DNA from: G963665545 sp963665545
Lineage (GTDB): Bacteria; Pseudomonadota; Gammaproteobacteria; Xanthomonadales; SZUA-36
NCBI GenBank assembly: GCA_963665545.2
Contig: CAXXKZ010000004.1
Location: forward strand, 930,001 to 994,000
Direction of reading: 5' to 3'
Length of the DNA: 64,000 nucleotides
Below the pieces are notes generated by a model. The model was not told where the DNA came from. It was given only the letters and a program-made list of their open reading frames with translations, and searched no databases. Position numbers and translations under genes: made by a program. Numbering within the stretch: the stretch's first letter is position 1; each line of letters starts with the position of its first letter. Shown here one piece after another: positions 35,859 to 45,368 of the stretch.

Positions 35859-36171
35859 TACAGCTTGATTTCAGCTTGGGCGCGTTCTTCGCGTACCTCA
35901 CGCAGATACGAATCAAGCGCGACGGTAAGGTAGTTTATCAGGAATCCCGCACGTTCAGCAGGCTCATACGAAAGGCGTGGCGACCAAACTGGAAGCTAAA
36001 CTGTCCGAGCCCGGACAATTCCAAGAGAACTCACATCCTGGAATTTCCATTGCCCATTAGTTAAGCAGCCATTGGTATGATCGCAGGGAGTTCAGTGTGC
36101 GTTCACCTTGCCAAAGATAAAGTTGCCATTGTCCTTAAATGATGGACGGCACTTACCAAAGAATAGGCACC
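35859..36171. other. Intergenic region containing an integrase relic
   Basis: About 310 bases between dusA and the next gene. Bases 35885-36033 hold a decayed integrase fragment (listed separately). The remainder shows no gene; a promoter for the secreted-protein gene should lie in 36060-36165, but I could not mark a clear one. Confidence 0.4.
35885..36033 (+). pseudogene. N-terminal fragment of a phage-type integrase
   Basis: The plus strand reads YLTQIRIKRDGKVVYQESRTFSR in one frame. In the next frame it reads A..KGVATKLEAKLSEPGQFQ. Together these match the start of tyrosine integrases of the type that opens GTY.AQIRIKRDGK..YQESRTF. There is a frameshift at about 35965 and no downstream catalytic domain. 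Dead remnant. Confidence 0.6.
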
Positions 36172-36672
36172 ATGAATATCAGCAAGCTATTGAGTGTGAC
36201 ATTGGTTCTCGGGACTCTGGGCACTGGCATTACCGAAGCGCAGACCCAGGCAGACGCACTGAAATGCAGAACGGAATACAACGCGACAGTGGCACGCGCG
36301 AATCGCGTACAGGACCTTGATGTGCGAAGAAACCAACTCAAAGGGGCCAAGGCTCAGTTCATTGAATGTATGATGAGCGCCAGGGCCGGTCGCCGGGTTT
36401 TCTTCGTGCCTGGGCCAGGAGAGAACACTGAACTCAAGTATGATCTGGAGGCGGAGAGAAATCGCAGAATTCTCGCCCCAACGCAGGCGCAACTTCTTGG
36501 CGCGGTCGGCGAGGCGGCTGTAATGGCTGCTCCCTCCGGAGGATCTCGTGGAGGGGCCACGGCTGGCGAATCAGCGGCGGGTTCGCTCCTTAAGCACGCT
36601 GCCAACAAGGAGATGGGAGACAAAGTCAACAAGACGGTGGAACAGGAGCTGCAAGGAAGGAAAAGGGACTAG
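36172..36672 (+). CDS. Hypothetical secreted protein
   Basis: 166 residues with a signal peptide (MNISKLLSVTLVLGTLGTGI, cleavage near TEAQT), two cysteines (CRTEYN, IECMM), a helical charged region, and a Gly/Ala/Ser-rich stretch (PSGGSRGGATAGESAAGS) near the C-terminus. I do not recognise a family. The ATG at 36172 is chosen because it starts the signal peptide. Confidence 0.6.
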   Translation: MNISKLLSVTLVLGTLGTGITEAQTQADALKCRTEYNATVARANRVQDLDVRRNQLKGAKAQFIECMMSARAGRRVFFVPGPGENTELKYDLEAERNRRILAPTQAQLLGAVGEAAVMAAPSGGSRGGATAGESAAGSLLKHAANKEMGDKVNKTVEQELQGRKRD

Positions 36673-36707
36673 GGTCTGTTAACACTATTTGGTCTACTTT
36701 TCCTCGA

Positions 36708-37058
36708 TTATCCAAAAATGCTTTTTATATCTGTGAACTTCGCGGTGATTGCATAGACATTGGTGTAGCCCATTTTTTGTAGTGTTAAGGCTGCGAGTGA
36801 TGCGCGACCGCCACCACCACAATGCGTCAGTATCAACACGTCTGGATTCGGGCAGAGTTTTGGTACTTTCATTTCGATTAAACCACGGGAGATATTCGTG
36901 GCGTCCTTGAGTTTGGATTCAGCTGCGCTAGTGGCCTCCCGAACATCAATAATTACTACATTCTCCGATTCCTCATAGAGTGCCTTGGCTGACTCCGCGT
37001 CAACACAATTAATCTGTGTCTGGGCTTCGCTAATCAATTCGGCAGCGGTCTTTATCAA
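36708..37058 (-). CDS. Single-domain rhodanese-like protein
   Basis: About 116 residues with VVIIDVREA and the catalytic loop HCGGGGRAS, where the cysteine carries persulfide in active rhodaneses. The TTG at 37058 has AGGAG 7 bases upstream and is preferred over a longer TTG start. It lies just downstream of the aconitase-X small subunit on the same strand, so probably cotranscribed. Confidence 0.8.
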   Translation of the reverse strand: MIKTAAELISEAQTQINCVDAESAKALYEESENVVIIDVREATSAAESKLKDATNISRGLIEMKVPKLCPNPDVLILTHCGGGGRASLAALTLQKMGYTNVYAITAKFTDIKSIFG

Positions 37059-37084
37059 TGTAATGCTCCTTACGTTCACAGCAC

Positions 37085-37543
37085 TCAATCAGACATCTTG
37101 GACAGGCGAATCAGGCATTGATTTCGGTCCGCCACAATATTAACTGATGCGCCGGCGGCTATGGCATCCCAGTCGTCCGGGTCCACCACGACGATGGGCA
37201 TGATCTTTTGATACAAATCCGCTGCCACCAGCGCGCCAATGGACAGGATGGGGTCGGCGCGCAACAGCAGGATGCCCGCCGGCGCCGTACCGAGCCGAAT
37301 AGCTTCGACCAGACTGCTGGCGGCTGAGGACGAGCCGCGGCCCGACTCCATCATGATGATCCGTCCGGCCAGCATTTCGCCATATTGGGGGTGATTGGCG
37401 TCGCAGATTCTGCCGCTATCCAGATCAAGCCCACCCCACATGCTGAGCGGTTCAACCAATACCAACAGTTCTCCACAAGTCGTGCCGGGGTGAATCATTG
37501 ACCCACCGAATTCCATTTCCGGCTGCCGGTTAGCGAGTGACAT
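37085..37543 (-). CDS. Aconitase X swivel domain (DUF126) small subunit
   Basis: 152 residues of the AcnX small subunit (swivel) family. Visible elements are the ISGRICD-like segment (LDSGRICDANHP) with the glycine- and serine-rich MESGRGSSSAASSLVEAIRLG, and AAGILLL. It starts 14 bases inside the end of the large-subunit gene. Together the two form the dehydratase. Confidence 0.85.
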   Translation of the reverse strand: MSLANRQPEMEFGGSMIHPGTTCGELLVLVEPLSMWGGLDLDSGRICDANHPQYGEMLAGRIIMMESGRGSSSAASSLVEAIRLGTAPAGILLLRADPILSIGALVAADLYQKIMPIVVVDPDDWDAIAAGASVNIVADRNQCLIRLSKMSD

Positions 37544-38780
37544 GACCCGCCTCCGCGCAACGCAGGCAGCGCGCCACTTCCATCAATCCCGTGCGCCTGC
37601 GCAGATTGCCCGGGCCGTAATGGGCCCATTTTCCCGAATTGGTCAGGACGGCGCCATCGCCTGCTCGCACCACCGGCGCCAGGTAGGTGCAGGTATCGAC
37701 CACAATGGTCACGCCAAAATCTGCCAGGTGGGCAAACCAGGGCTCGGCTTCGATTTCGCTCGCGATCTCACGGGACGTGGAGACATAAAACTCCACGCTC
37801 GATTCGCGCCCCGGCAGTTGCCTGGCCAGGCTGCGAAATTCAGCCATCGAAAAGTGCGGCGTGCCCAGGCACACCGCCGCGACCGGTTCACCCTCCTCCA
37901 GCAGGCATAACTCCGCCACCGCTTGTTGCAACCCTGTGCTGTCGATCTGCAGTACCGGCAAATCACCACGAGCCCCAGTGGCCTCGTCCAGGCTACGTGC
38001 CTCAGGCGTGACGCCCACGACGTGAAACATCGCTACCGCGCCTGCCGAGGCGGCGGCCGCACCCAGGGCTTTGAGTTCGTCTTCGCTCGAGTCTCCAGGC
38101 AACCCGGTCAACGCTGCAACCCTACCGCCCACCAACTTTCCCAGGCAGTAGCCCACCGCGGCAAAATAGAGTTCCCGCACCAAAGCACAACGGTCGACCG
38201 ATGCCACCTCGACGATCAGCCCGGCCTTGCGCGGGCCGTCCAGGTGTAGCCCGACAGCGGGCACCCGTGCGGTAATCGCGGCGCAAAGATCAATGAAGTC
38301 ACCATAGCGCTCGCTACGTGCACCCAGGACCGAATTCGCAAAGACGATGGCGTTCGATTCCGCCCAGGCAATCTGATCGCCCAGACGTGGCCGCTGACGT
38401 CGTTGGTAAGGCGCGCAGGTCAGGGTCGGCAGGCAGCCAAAAGAAACATAAGCGTTGGTCAGTGCCAACTGCCGCGCCAGCAATTGGGCCCCGCCCTGAT
38501 TCAGCTCCGGATGCAGCGCGTCGAGGGCGCCGACATTCAGGGTTGTGGGCACGCTCACCCGGGCCTTCAAAGCAGTGAAACTCGCAACAAAATCCAGGCT
38601 GGACTGGCCGTGGTAAAGGCAGCTATCGATGTGCGCAGCCGTGATCGGCAGCAATTCTTCCGCCCCCACCGAGTCGGCGTACTTGCACAGCAACATCATC
38701 GCCCGCCGCTGTCCGGGCCCCATTCCTCCAGTGAGCATGGATTGTTCTTCAACGGTGAGGCGGAGGCTAGTGTTCTGCAT
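37530..38780 (-). CDS. Aconitase X large (catalytic) subunit, hydroxyproline-dehydratase-like
   Basis: 416 residues of the DUF521 AcnX family. Segments like LTGGMGPGQRRAMMLLCKYADSVGA, FGCLPTLTCAPYQ (cysteines) and VVDTCTYLAPV are visible. Bacterial members are often cis-3-hydroxy-L-proline dehydratases; archaeal ones act on mevalonate 5-phosphate. Which reaction is catalysed here cannot be decided from sequence alone. It precedes the small subunit with a 14-base overlap. Confidence 0.85.
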   Translation of the reverse strand: MQNTSLRLTVEEQSMLTGGMGPGQRRAMMLLCKYADSVGAEELLPITAAHIDSCLYHGQSSLDFVASFTALKARVSVPTTLNVGALDALHPELNQGGAQLLARQLALTNAYVSFGCLPTLTCAPYQRRQRPRLGDQIAWAESNAIVFANSVLGARSERYGDFIDLCAAITARVPAVGLHLDGPRKAGLIVEVASVDRCALVRELYFAAVGYCLGKLVGGRVAALTGLPGDSSEDELKALGAAAASAGAVAMFHVVGVTPEARSLDEATGARGDLPVLQIDSTGLQQAVAELCLLEEGEPVAAVCLGTPHFSMAEFRSLARQLPGRESSVEFYVSTSREIASEIEAEPWFAHLADFGVTIVVDTCTYLAPVVRAGDGAVLTNSGKWAHYGPGNLRRRTGLMEVARCLRCAEAGHVTR

Positions 38781-38923
38781 CGTAATTAATGGCCCTTTCA
38801 GCGGTCACCTGAGGCTGCAATGCAAGGCGGGCTTCGCAGGGATTATAGACCGATGTTGACTGGTTCATTGCAGACAATCCCAGTGCGCTTTCAATTAACT
38901 ACCTAATGAATTAATATAAAAAT

Positions 38924-39580
38924 ATGCAGCGAACAAGCGCCAAGGAACCGCCGGTTGCCGCCCGCAGCGTCGGGCGGCCGGTGGATGCGGACTCGGAAAG
39001 GACGCGCCAGGAGATTCTCAATGCCGCAGAGCGATTGTTCGCTGATCAGGGCTTCGCTGCGACATCAATTCGCCAAATAGCGGATGTGGTGGGCGTCAAT
39101 ACGGCCATGGTGCACTACTACTTCGGTAAAAAGCAGCAGTTGTTGCAAGCCGTACTTGAGCGGGCACTTGAGCCGTTGGCCGCATCCATTGCCGCTTTCG
39201 AGCCGGATACTTCGGCCCCGCTGGCTGATTTTGCTGCAATGTTCATCGCACTGGTTTCCGCTCACCCCAATCTGCCCAGGCTGATGACACGGGAAGTCCT
39301 GTTGCCCGGCGGCCAGATGCGCGAGATCTTCATTGAGCAGTTTGCACCACGGCTCGGAGGCGCCCTGCCCGGCATCGTGATTGCGCAACAGAAGGCCGGA
39401 AAAATCTCGAATGACTTCGACCCTGCTCTGGTGGCCATCTTTACCATGTCACTGTGCGCATTCCCATTCATTGCCCAGGACCTGGCGTCGGCGGCGCTGA
39501 ATTTGAACTATGACCAGAGCGGGCTGGAATCACTGTCCAGCCAGGTGGGCCTGTTTATTGAGCGAGGACTGGGAACATGA
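38924..39580 (+). CDS. TetR-family transcriptional regulator
   Basis: 218 residues: helix-turn-helix (LNAAERLFADQGFAATSIRQIADVVGVNTAMVHYYFGKKQQLL) and a ligand-binding C-terminal half. It is followed without a gap by the exporter genes (overlap of 4 bases with the HlyD gene) and likely autoregulates that operon in response to an unknown ligand. Confidence 0.93.
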   Translation: MQRTSAKEPPVAARSVGRPVDADSERTRQEILNAAERLFADQGFAATSIRQIADVVGVNTAMVHYYFGKKQQLLQAVLERALEPLAASIAAFEPDTSAPLADFAAMFIALVSAHPNLPRLMTREVLLPGGQMREIFIEQFAPRLGGALPGIVIAQQKAGKISNDFDPALVAIFTMSLCAFPFIAQDLASAALNLNYDQSGLESLSSQVGLFIERGLGT

Positions 39581-40530
39581 AAATCGGCCAAATGGGATGG
39601 GCACTGATCACAGTGTGTCTGCTTGGCGCCTGCTCCAGCGAAGAAAACCGCACCATGGTGGGCACGCTAGAGCGCGATCGCATCGAGCTGAAGGTAGAAA
39701 GCAGCGAGCCACTGGTCAACATCGCGGTGACTGACGGTCAGGCCGTCACCGCGGGCGACCTGGTGGCAGAACAAGACCCGTCACGTGCGCGCGCTCGCCT
39801 GGCTCAGTTCACTGCCCAGCGTGATCAGGTTGCTGCGCGGCTGGCGGAACTGGAGCGCGGGCCGCGCCAGGAGTCAATCCGCCAGGCGCGGGCCGAACTG
39901 CAAGCCAGCATCGTGCGGACCAACAACGCCAGGGCCAATCTCGAGCGCGACCGCGAAGTCTACGAAAAGGGGCTTTCGACCCAGGCGCAGCTGGATTTCA
40001 CCGAGACCAACTTCAAAGCCGCCAATGCGGGCGAAGAGGCCAGGCGCGAAGCGCTGGAAGCGATGCTCAACGGCACCACGGCGGAAGAATTGCAGCAGGC
40101 CGTGGCTGCGGTCGCAGCCGCCGACGCGATGATGGCCCAGGCGCAGATCGACCTTGACCGCACGCGGATCGTGGCGCCCGTTGACGGTATTGTCGACAAG
40201 GTGCTGTTCCAGCTTGGCGAGAGACCCCAACCCGGCACCACGCTGACCGTGGTGCTGGCCAGTGCACGGGTGTTTGCCCGCGTGTATGTGCCCGAAGCAG
40301 AACGTGCGGTGGTGCGGCCGGGAGATTCACTCAAGGTGCACATTGACGGCGTGGAACAGCCCTTGAACGGCCGGGTGCGCTGGGTCTCCAGCGACGCCAG
40401 CTTTACGCCCTATTTCGCCCTGACCGAACACGACCGTTCGCGACTGAGTTATATCGCCGAAGTGGATATTCCAGAGGCCGCCAGCCTGCCTTCCGGCGTA
40501 CCGCTGGTCGTCGAGTTGCCATCCAGATGA
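39577..40530 (+). CDS. HlyD-family periplasmic adaptor lipoprotein
   Basis: 317 residues with a lipobox (LLGACS), a hairpin of coiled coil (about 85-190) and a lipoyl/beta-barrel region (RTRIVAPVDGIVDKVLFQLGERPQPGTTL). YbhG-like architecture. Works with the ABC ATPase and permease downstream; the genes overlap by 4 bases. Confidence 0.9.
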   Translation: MKIGQMGWALITVCLLGACSSEENRTMVGTLERDRIELKVESSEPLVNIAVTDGQAVTAGDLVAEQDPSRARARLAQFTAQRDQVAARLAELERGPRQESIRQARAELQASIVRTNNARANLERDREVYEKGLSTQAQLDFTETNFKAANAGEEARREALEAMLNGTTAEELQQAVAAVAAADAMMAQAQIDLDRTRIVAPVDGIVDKVLFQLGERPQPGTTLTVVLASARVFARVYVPEAERAVVRPGDSLKVHIDGVEQPLNGRVRWVSSDASFTPYFALTEHDRSRLSYIAEVDIPEAASLPSGVPLVVELPSR

Positions 40531-41477
40531 TTCAACCGGCCATCAGTGCTCAGGGCATGAGCAAGTCATTTGGTGACGTGCATGCCGTGGTCGACTTTGA
40601 CCTGGAAGTGCCGCGCTCGAAAATATATGGCTTCCTGGGCCCCAACGGATCAGGCAAGTCGACCTCCATCAGGATGCTGTGCGGGCTACTGACCCCGACC
40701 GCGGGCAATATCAACGTACTGGGCCACGAGGTTCCCGACGAAGCCGAATCACTGCGCCGGAAAGTGGGCTACATGACCCAGCAGTTTTCTCTCTACCAAG
40801 ACTTGACGGTGCATGAAAACCTGAAATTCATAGCCGACATCTACGCCCTGGAGCGGTCACTACAACGCCAACGAATCGCTGCCGCCATGGACCGCTATGA
40901 ACTGGGCCGCTTGGAAAAGCAGCTCGCAGCCACGCTCAGCGGTGGGCAAAGGCAGCGCCTGGCACTGGCCTGCGCCACGCTGCATGACCCCGAACTGCTA
41001 TTTCTGGACGAGCCCACCAGCGCGGTGGATCCGGAAAATCGCCGTTCGTTTTGGGAAGCATTGTTCGATCTGGTGAGCGAGGGCACAACAATTTTGGTCT
41101 CGACCCATTATATGGACGAGGCCGAACGCTGCCACGCTCTGGCAATCCTGGACCGCGGCGTGCTGGTGGCGGAGGGCAGTCCCGAGGAATTGGCTGACAA
41201 TATCCAGGCTCAGGTTGTTGTCGTTGAAAGCGAAAATCCCCGGCGGGTCAGCAAGGCGCTGGGTGCATCGCCGTATGTTTACAGCACCGCTCAAATCGGC
41301 AATACCCTGCGCGTTCTCGTTGACAAGGCGTTGCCGGCACCGGAGCAAGCCCTGCAGCAGCTGATCTCTGACAGCGGACTGGCGCCCGCGCAATGCCGTA
41401 AAGCGACAGCCAGCCTTGAAGATGTTTTCGTGGCCGCCACACAACTGCGCAAGCACGAGTCCAGGCAGCCGGTATGA
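40527..41477 (+). CDS. ABC exporter ATP-binding protein (YbhF-like)
   Basis: 316 residues with Walker A GPNGSGKS, signature LSGGQRQR and Walker B LLFLDEPTSAVDP. A DUF4162-like C-terminal region follows (VVVESENPRRV). It is one ATPase domain rather than the two of YbhF. Overlaps the permease gene by 4 bases. Confidence 0.93.
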   Translation: MIQPAISAQGMSKSFGDVHAVVDFDLEVPRSKIYGFLGPNGSGKSTSIRMLCGLLTPTAGNINVLGHEVPDEAESLRRKVGYMTQQFSLYQDLTVHENLKFIADIYALERSLQRQRIAAAMDRYELGRLEKQLAATLSGGQRQRLALACATLHDPELLFLDEPTSAVDPENRRSFWEALFDLVSEGTTILVSTHYMDEAERCHALAILDRGVLVAEGSPEELADNIQAQVVVVESENPRRVSKALGASPYVYSTAQIGNTLRVLVDKALPAPEQALQQLISDSGLAPAQCRKATASLEDVFVAATQLRKHESRQPV

Positions 41478-42562
41478 ATTCCTTGCTGCGCATTCAGGCA
41501 ATTGTGTTCAAGGAACTGCGACAGTTGCGCCGCGACCATCTGACTTTTGGCATGATCGTCGGCATTCCGGTGGCGCAATTATTGTTGTTTGGTTACGCCA
41601 TCAATATGGACCCACGCAACCTGGCGGCCGCGGTCGCCGACCTGTCCCAAACGGCGGCATCGCGACAATACGTGATGGAAGTAAGCCAATCGCAGGTCAT
41701 CAACATCGCTTACCAGGCTGCTGGCGCTGCAGAACTCGAAACCCTGTTGCGGCAAGGTAAAATCAGCGTCGGCATCTTCATTCCATCCGACTTCGAGCGC
41801 CGGCTCACCCAGCCGGAGCGCGCAGCCGTGCAATTGCTGATCGATGGCTCTGACACCGTGGTTCAGGGCGCGGTGGCCAGACTGGCACAACCTAGCCGCA
41901 CTTCACCCTACAATGATACGCCACCGATGACCGAAATCAGGACCTACTTCAACCCCGAACGGAGGTCCCCGGTCAATACCGTCCCCGGTTTGATCGGGAT
42001 CATCCTGACCATGACCATGACCCTGTTCACCGCCGTCGCAATCGTGCGGGAGCGCGAGCGTGGCAACCTGGAAATGCTCATCACCACGCCCGTTAAAACG
42101 CCCGAATTGATGCTGGCGAAAATTCTGCCATACGTCATGATCGGCCTGATCCAGGTCTCGCTGGTGTTGATCCTCGGTCACTATCTGTTCAAGGTTCCGA
42201 TGCGCGGTTCGCTGGCCGATGTCTACACGGTCACCTTCGTATTCATTGTCGCCAATCTGTCACTGGGGCTGGTGATTTCCACGGTCGCCAAAACGCAATT
42301 CCAGGCCATGCAGATGACCATTTTCATCCTGCTGCCATCGATCCTGCTGTCCGGTTTCATGTTCCCTTTCGAGGGTATGCCGCAAGTCGCCCAGTGGATC
42401 GCAGAAGGCCTGCCAATGACCCATTTTGTTCGCTTGATTCGGGGTGTCATGTTGCGCGGCGCCGACCTCTCTGAACTGCTCGGGGAACTCATTATTCTTG
42501 GCATATTTATTGTTGTCGCAATGTCTTTTGCAGTCCTGCGCTTTACCAAGCGCCTGGATTAA
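41474..42562 (+). CDS. ABC-2 type exporter permease (YbhS/YbhR-like)
   Basis: 362 residues: an N-terminal helix, a large periplasmic loop (about 55-170), then the ABC-2 membrane domain with five further helices (TVPGLIGIILTMTMTLFTAVAIVRERERGNLEMLITTPVKTPELMLAK, SGFMFPFEGMP). Only one permease gene is present, so it may form a homodimer. The stop overlaps a dispersed repeat. Confidence 0.92.
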   Translation: MNSLLRIQAIVFKELRQLRRDHLTFGMIVGIPVAQLLLFGYAINMDPRNLAAAVADLSQTAASRQYVMEVSQSQVINIAYQAAGAAELETLLRQGKISVGIFIPSDFERRLTQPERAAVQLLIDGSDTVVQGAVARLAQPSRTSPYNDTPPMTEIRTYFNPERRSPVNTVPGLIGIILTMTMTLFTAVAIVRERERGNLEMLITTPVKTPELMLAKILPYVMIGLIQVSLVLILGHYLFKVPMRGSLADVYTVTFVFIVANLSLGLVISTVAKTQFQAMQMTIFILLPSILLSGFMFPFEGMPQVAQWIAEGLPMTHFVRLIRGVMLRGADLSELLGELIILGIFIVVAMSFAVLRFTKRLD

Positions 42563-42831
42563 GGAGTCTCGCTTCCCTGCTCCCGCCTTCGGCGGAAGGC
42601 GGCTGCACGCGCAACGGCTTCGGAGCCGTACTCTTCGCCCTACGGGCAAACCGTGTGGCTCCTCGGGCCTGCGCTCGACGGCCTGCAAAAGGCGCCTGGC
42701 CCCTCTGGTACCGCTCACGCGCTACGGCACTCAGCGGGCACTTCTTCGCCTGTGGCGAAACCGTACCCACTTCGTTGCCTGCGCTTTGCTCGACTTACCC
42801 AACCGGGACCGGCGGGTCGCCTGCGGCTCCA
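42561..42831 (+). repeat. Dispersed repeat R2, copy A
   Basis: GC-rich block starting at the permease stop codon. Matches the reverse complement of 60438-60575 in three blocks: the start AAGGAGTCTCGCTTCCCTG, the hairpin CCGCCTTCGGCGG, and the segments with GCTCGACGGC, AAAGGCGCCTGGCCCCTCT and GGCGGGTCGCCTGCGGCTCC. This copy has an extra segment of about 130 bases. No protein or known element is recognised. Confidence 0.85.
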
Positions 42832-42972
42832 ACGAGACCTGTAAATTCTTGTGGCTGTAGGCAGCCAGGGCGTAACCCAGGGTGTAACAATATGCAACGA
42901 CAAACAGTTATAATGTGGAACTTCGTGCCGCAACTTGCTCATTAGGCCCAGTTAACACTATTTGAATCATCG

Positions 42973-44595
42973 ATGTCTGAACGCGAAATCATGGAATATG
43001 ATGTGGTGATCGTCGGGGCCGGGCCGGCAGGGTTGGCCTGTGCCATTCGCCTCAAGCAACTCAAGCCTGAATTAATGGTTGCGGTGATCGAAAAAAGCGC
43101 TGAAATCGGCGCCCAGATTCTGTCCGGTGCAGTCATCGAACCCGAGCCGCTGGATGACCTGCTGCCGGGCTGGCGTGACAACCCGCCGCCCATTTGCGTG
43201 CCGGTCAAAAAGGACCAGTTCTGGTATCTGACCCGCAAGGGCAAAGTGAGATTCCCGACTCCGCCGCAGCAGCAAAACCACGGTAACTTTATTGTCTCGC
43301 TGGGCGCCCTGTGTGCCTGGCTGGCCCCGCAGGCCGAAGCGCTGGAAGTGGACATCTTTCCAGGTTACGCCGCCTCTGGAATTCACTTCAACGCAGACGG
43401 CGCTGTGGGTGGCGTCATCATTGGCGACATGGGCGTCGACCGCGAAGGGCAACCCAAAGAAACCTATATGCAGGGCATCGAGATTCATGCCGGTGTGACG
43501 GTTCTTTCCGAGGGCTGCAGGGGTCACCTCAGCAAAGAGTTGATTACCTATTTCAAGCTGGACGAGGATTCAGCGCCGCAAGTCTATGGTATTGGTATCA
43601 AGGAGCTTTGGCGAGTTCAGCCTGGCAAGGCGCAACCCGGCCTGGTACAGCACACGATCGGCTGGCCAATGGACGAGATGACCTACGGTGGCAGTTTCAT
43701 ATACCACCTGGATAAGGACCGCATCGCCCTGGGTTTCGTCGTCGCCCTGGACTACGAAGATCCTGAATTCTCGCCCTTTGAAGCGTTTCAGCAGCTCAAG
43801 CACCATCCCATGGTCCATAGCTTGTTGGAAGGTGGCGAGATTCTCTCGGCCGGCTCGCGGGCCATCATCGAGGGCGGCTACCAGTCATTACCGCGCACGG
43901 AGATGCCGGGCGCAATGTTGATCGGCGATGCCGCCGGGACCTTGAATGTGCCCAAAATCAAGGGCACCCACCAGGCGATGCGCTCGGGCATGCTGGCGGC
44001 AGAACACCTGGCCGAAACCGCCAGCAGCGCCGGTTATGATCAAAAGCTGCGAAATTCTTCGGTGATGAAGGAACTGCACAAGGTCAGAAATATCCGGCCG
44101 GGATTTTATAAAGGCCTGTGGCGCGGTTTGATTACCGCGGCGATTGAAACCGTAACCCTGGGTAAATTGCCCCGCACATTGGCCATCCATGCTGACCATA
44201 GCGCGCTGAAGAAGGCCGCCGGCTATACGCCGCCGGACCGGCACTGGGTCGAGCGGGACCTGCCGCCGCGGGACCGCCTGTCATCGGTTTACTTTTCAGC
44301 CACCGAACACGATGAAAATCAGCCCATTCACTTGCAGATTCTCGAGCCCGATGTATGCACCACGCGCTGCGTGGAGGAATACAACAACCCCTGCACACGG
44401 TTCTGCCCGGCCGACGTCTACGAAATGGTGGATGACAGCTTGGCCGAGGGCGTGGCCGGGGCGAAGGGCCTGCGGCTGCAGATCAACTCGGCCAATTGCG
44501 TGCACTGCAAGACCTGCGACATCAAGGACCCCTATCAGATTATCAACTGGGTCACGCCCGAAGGCGGCAGTGGGCCCAACTATCAGAACTTGTAA
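42973..44595 (+). CDS. Electron transfer flavoprotein-ubiquinone oxidoreductase
   Basis: 540 residues: FAD-binding GxGxxG motif (VIVGAGPAGLACAIRL), ETF-QO core, and a C-terminal 4Fe-4S site (CTTRCVEEYNNPCTRFCPA and NCVHCKTCDIKDP). It passes electrons from reduced ETF to quinone at the inner membrane. It heads the ETF-QO/EtfB/EtfA set. Confidence 0.95.
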   Translation: MSEREIMEYDVVIVGAGPAGLACAIRLKQLKPELMVAVIEKSAEIGAQILSGAVIEPEPLDDLLPGWRDNPPPICVPVKKDQFWYLTRKGKVRFPTPPQQQNHGNFIVSLGALCAWLAPQAEALEVDIFPGYAASGIHFNADGAVGGVIIGDMGVDREGQPKETYMQGIEIHAGVTVLSEGCRGHLSKELITYFKLDEDSAPQVYGIGIKELWRVQPGKAQPGLVQHTIGWPMDEMTYGGSFIYHLDKDRIALGFVVALDYEDPEFSPFEAFQQLKHHPMVHSLLEGGEILSAGSRAIIEGGYQSLPRTEMPGAMLIGDAAGTLNVPKIKGTHQAMRSGMLAAEHLAETASSAGYDQKLRNSSVMKELHKVRNIRPGFYKGLWRGLITAAIETVTLGKLPRTLAIHADHSALKKAAGYTPPDRHWVERDLPPRDRLSSVYFSATEHDENQPIHLQILEPDVCTTRCVEEYNNPCTRFCPADVYEMVDDSLAEGVAGAKGLRLQINSANCVHCKTCDIKDPYQIINWVTPEGGSGPNYQNL

Positions 44596-44621
44596 AACAA
44601 CCCATTTGGAGTAGCAAAGCC

Positions 44622-45368
44622 ATGAAAATTCTGGTTGGTATAAAACGCGCCGTGGATTACAACGTCCGCGTGCGTGTTTTGCCCGATGGCAGCGGCGTAG
44701 ATATCGAAGGCGTCAAGATGAGCGCCAATCCATTTGACGAAATCGCCCTTGAAGAAGCCCTGAGAATCAAGGAATCTGGCAAGGCCGAGGAAGTGATCGT
44801 TATATCCGCAGGCCCCGACGCCTGCCAGCAGCAGCTCCGCACCGGCCTCGCCATGGGCGCGGATCGCGCGATTCACATTCAGACCGATGAACCTTTACAG
44901 CCGCTCACCGTGGCCACCGCCATGCTCAAAGTGATCGAAAGTGAACAACCCGGCCTGGTCATTTTGGGCAAACAGGCCATCGATGACGACAACAGCCAGA
45001 CCGGGCAAATGCTTGCTGCGCTGTGGGATCGCCCCCAGGCGACCTTTGCGTCAAAACTGGAGCTCGATGGCCAGACCGCCACCGTCACGCGCGAGGTGGA
45101 CGCCGGCCTGGAAACCATCGAGGTCGACCTTCCAGCCGTGGTGACCACCGATCTGCGCCTGAATGAGCCACGGTTTGTAAAATTGCCCGACATCATGAAA
45201 GCCAAGCGCAAGCCGCTGGACGTCATCCCACTGAGTGACCTGGGCGCCGGCAATAATGCGGATTTTGCGATCACCTCGTACGCACCGCCGCCGGTACGCG
45301 AGAAAGGTGTCATGGTTGAGGACGCCGCTCAACTGGTCCAAGCATTGAAAGACAAGGGTTTGTTATGA
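44622..45368 (+). CDS. etfB: Electron transfer flavoprotein beta subunit
   Basis: 248 residues with the classical beta-subunit start [15 protein letters not shown] and the [16 protein letters not shown] segment. It binds AMP and holds part of the FAD site. It starts 27 bases after ETF-QO and overlaps etfA by 4 bases. Confidence 0.95.
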   Translation: MKILVGIKRAVDYNVRVRVLPDGSGVDIEGVKMSANPFDEIALEEALRIKESGKAEEVIVISAGPDACQQQLRTGLAMGADRAIHIQTDEPLQPLTVATAMLKVIESEQPGLVILGKQAIDDDNSQTGQMLAALWDRPQATFASKLELDGQTATVTREVDAGLETIEVDLPAVVTTDLRLNEPRFVKLPDIMKAKRKPLDVIPLSDLGAGNNADFAITSYAPPPVREKGVMVEDAAQLVQALKDKGLL

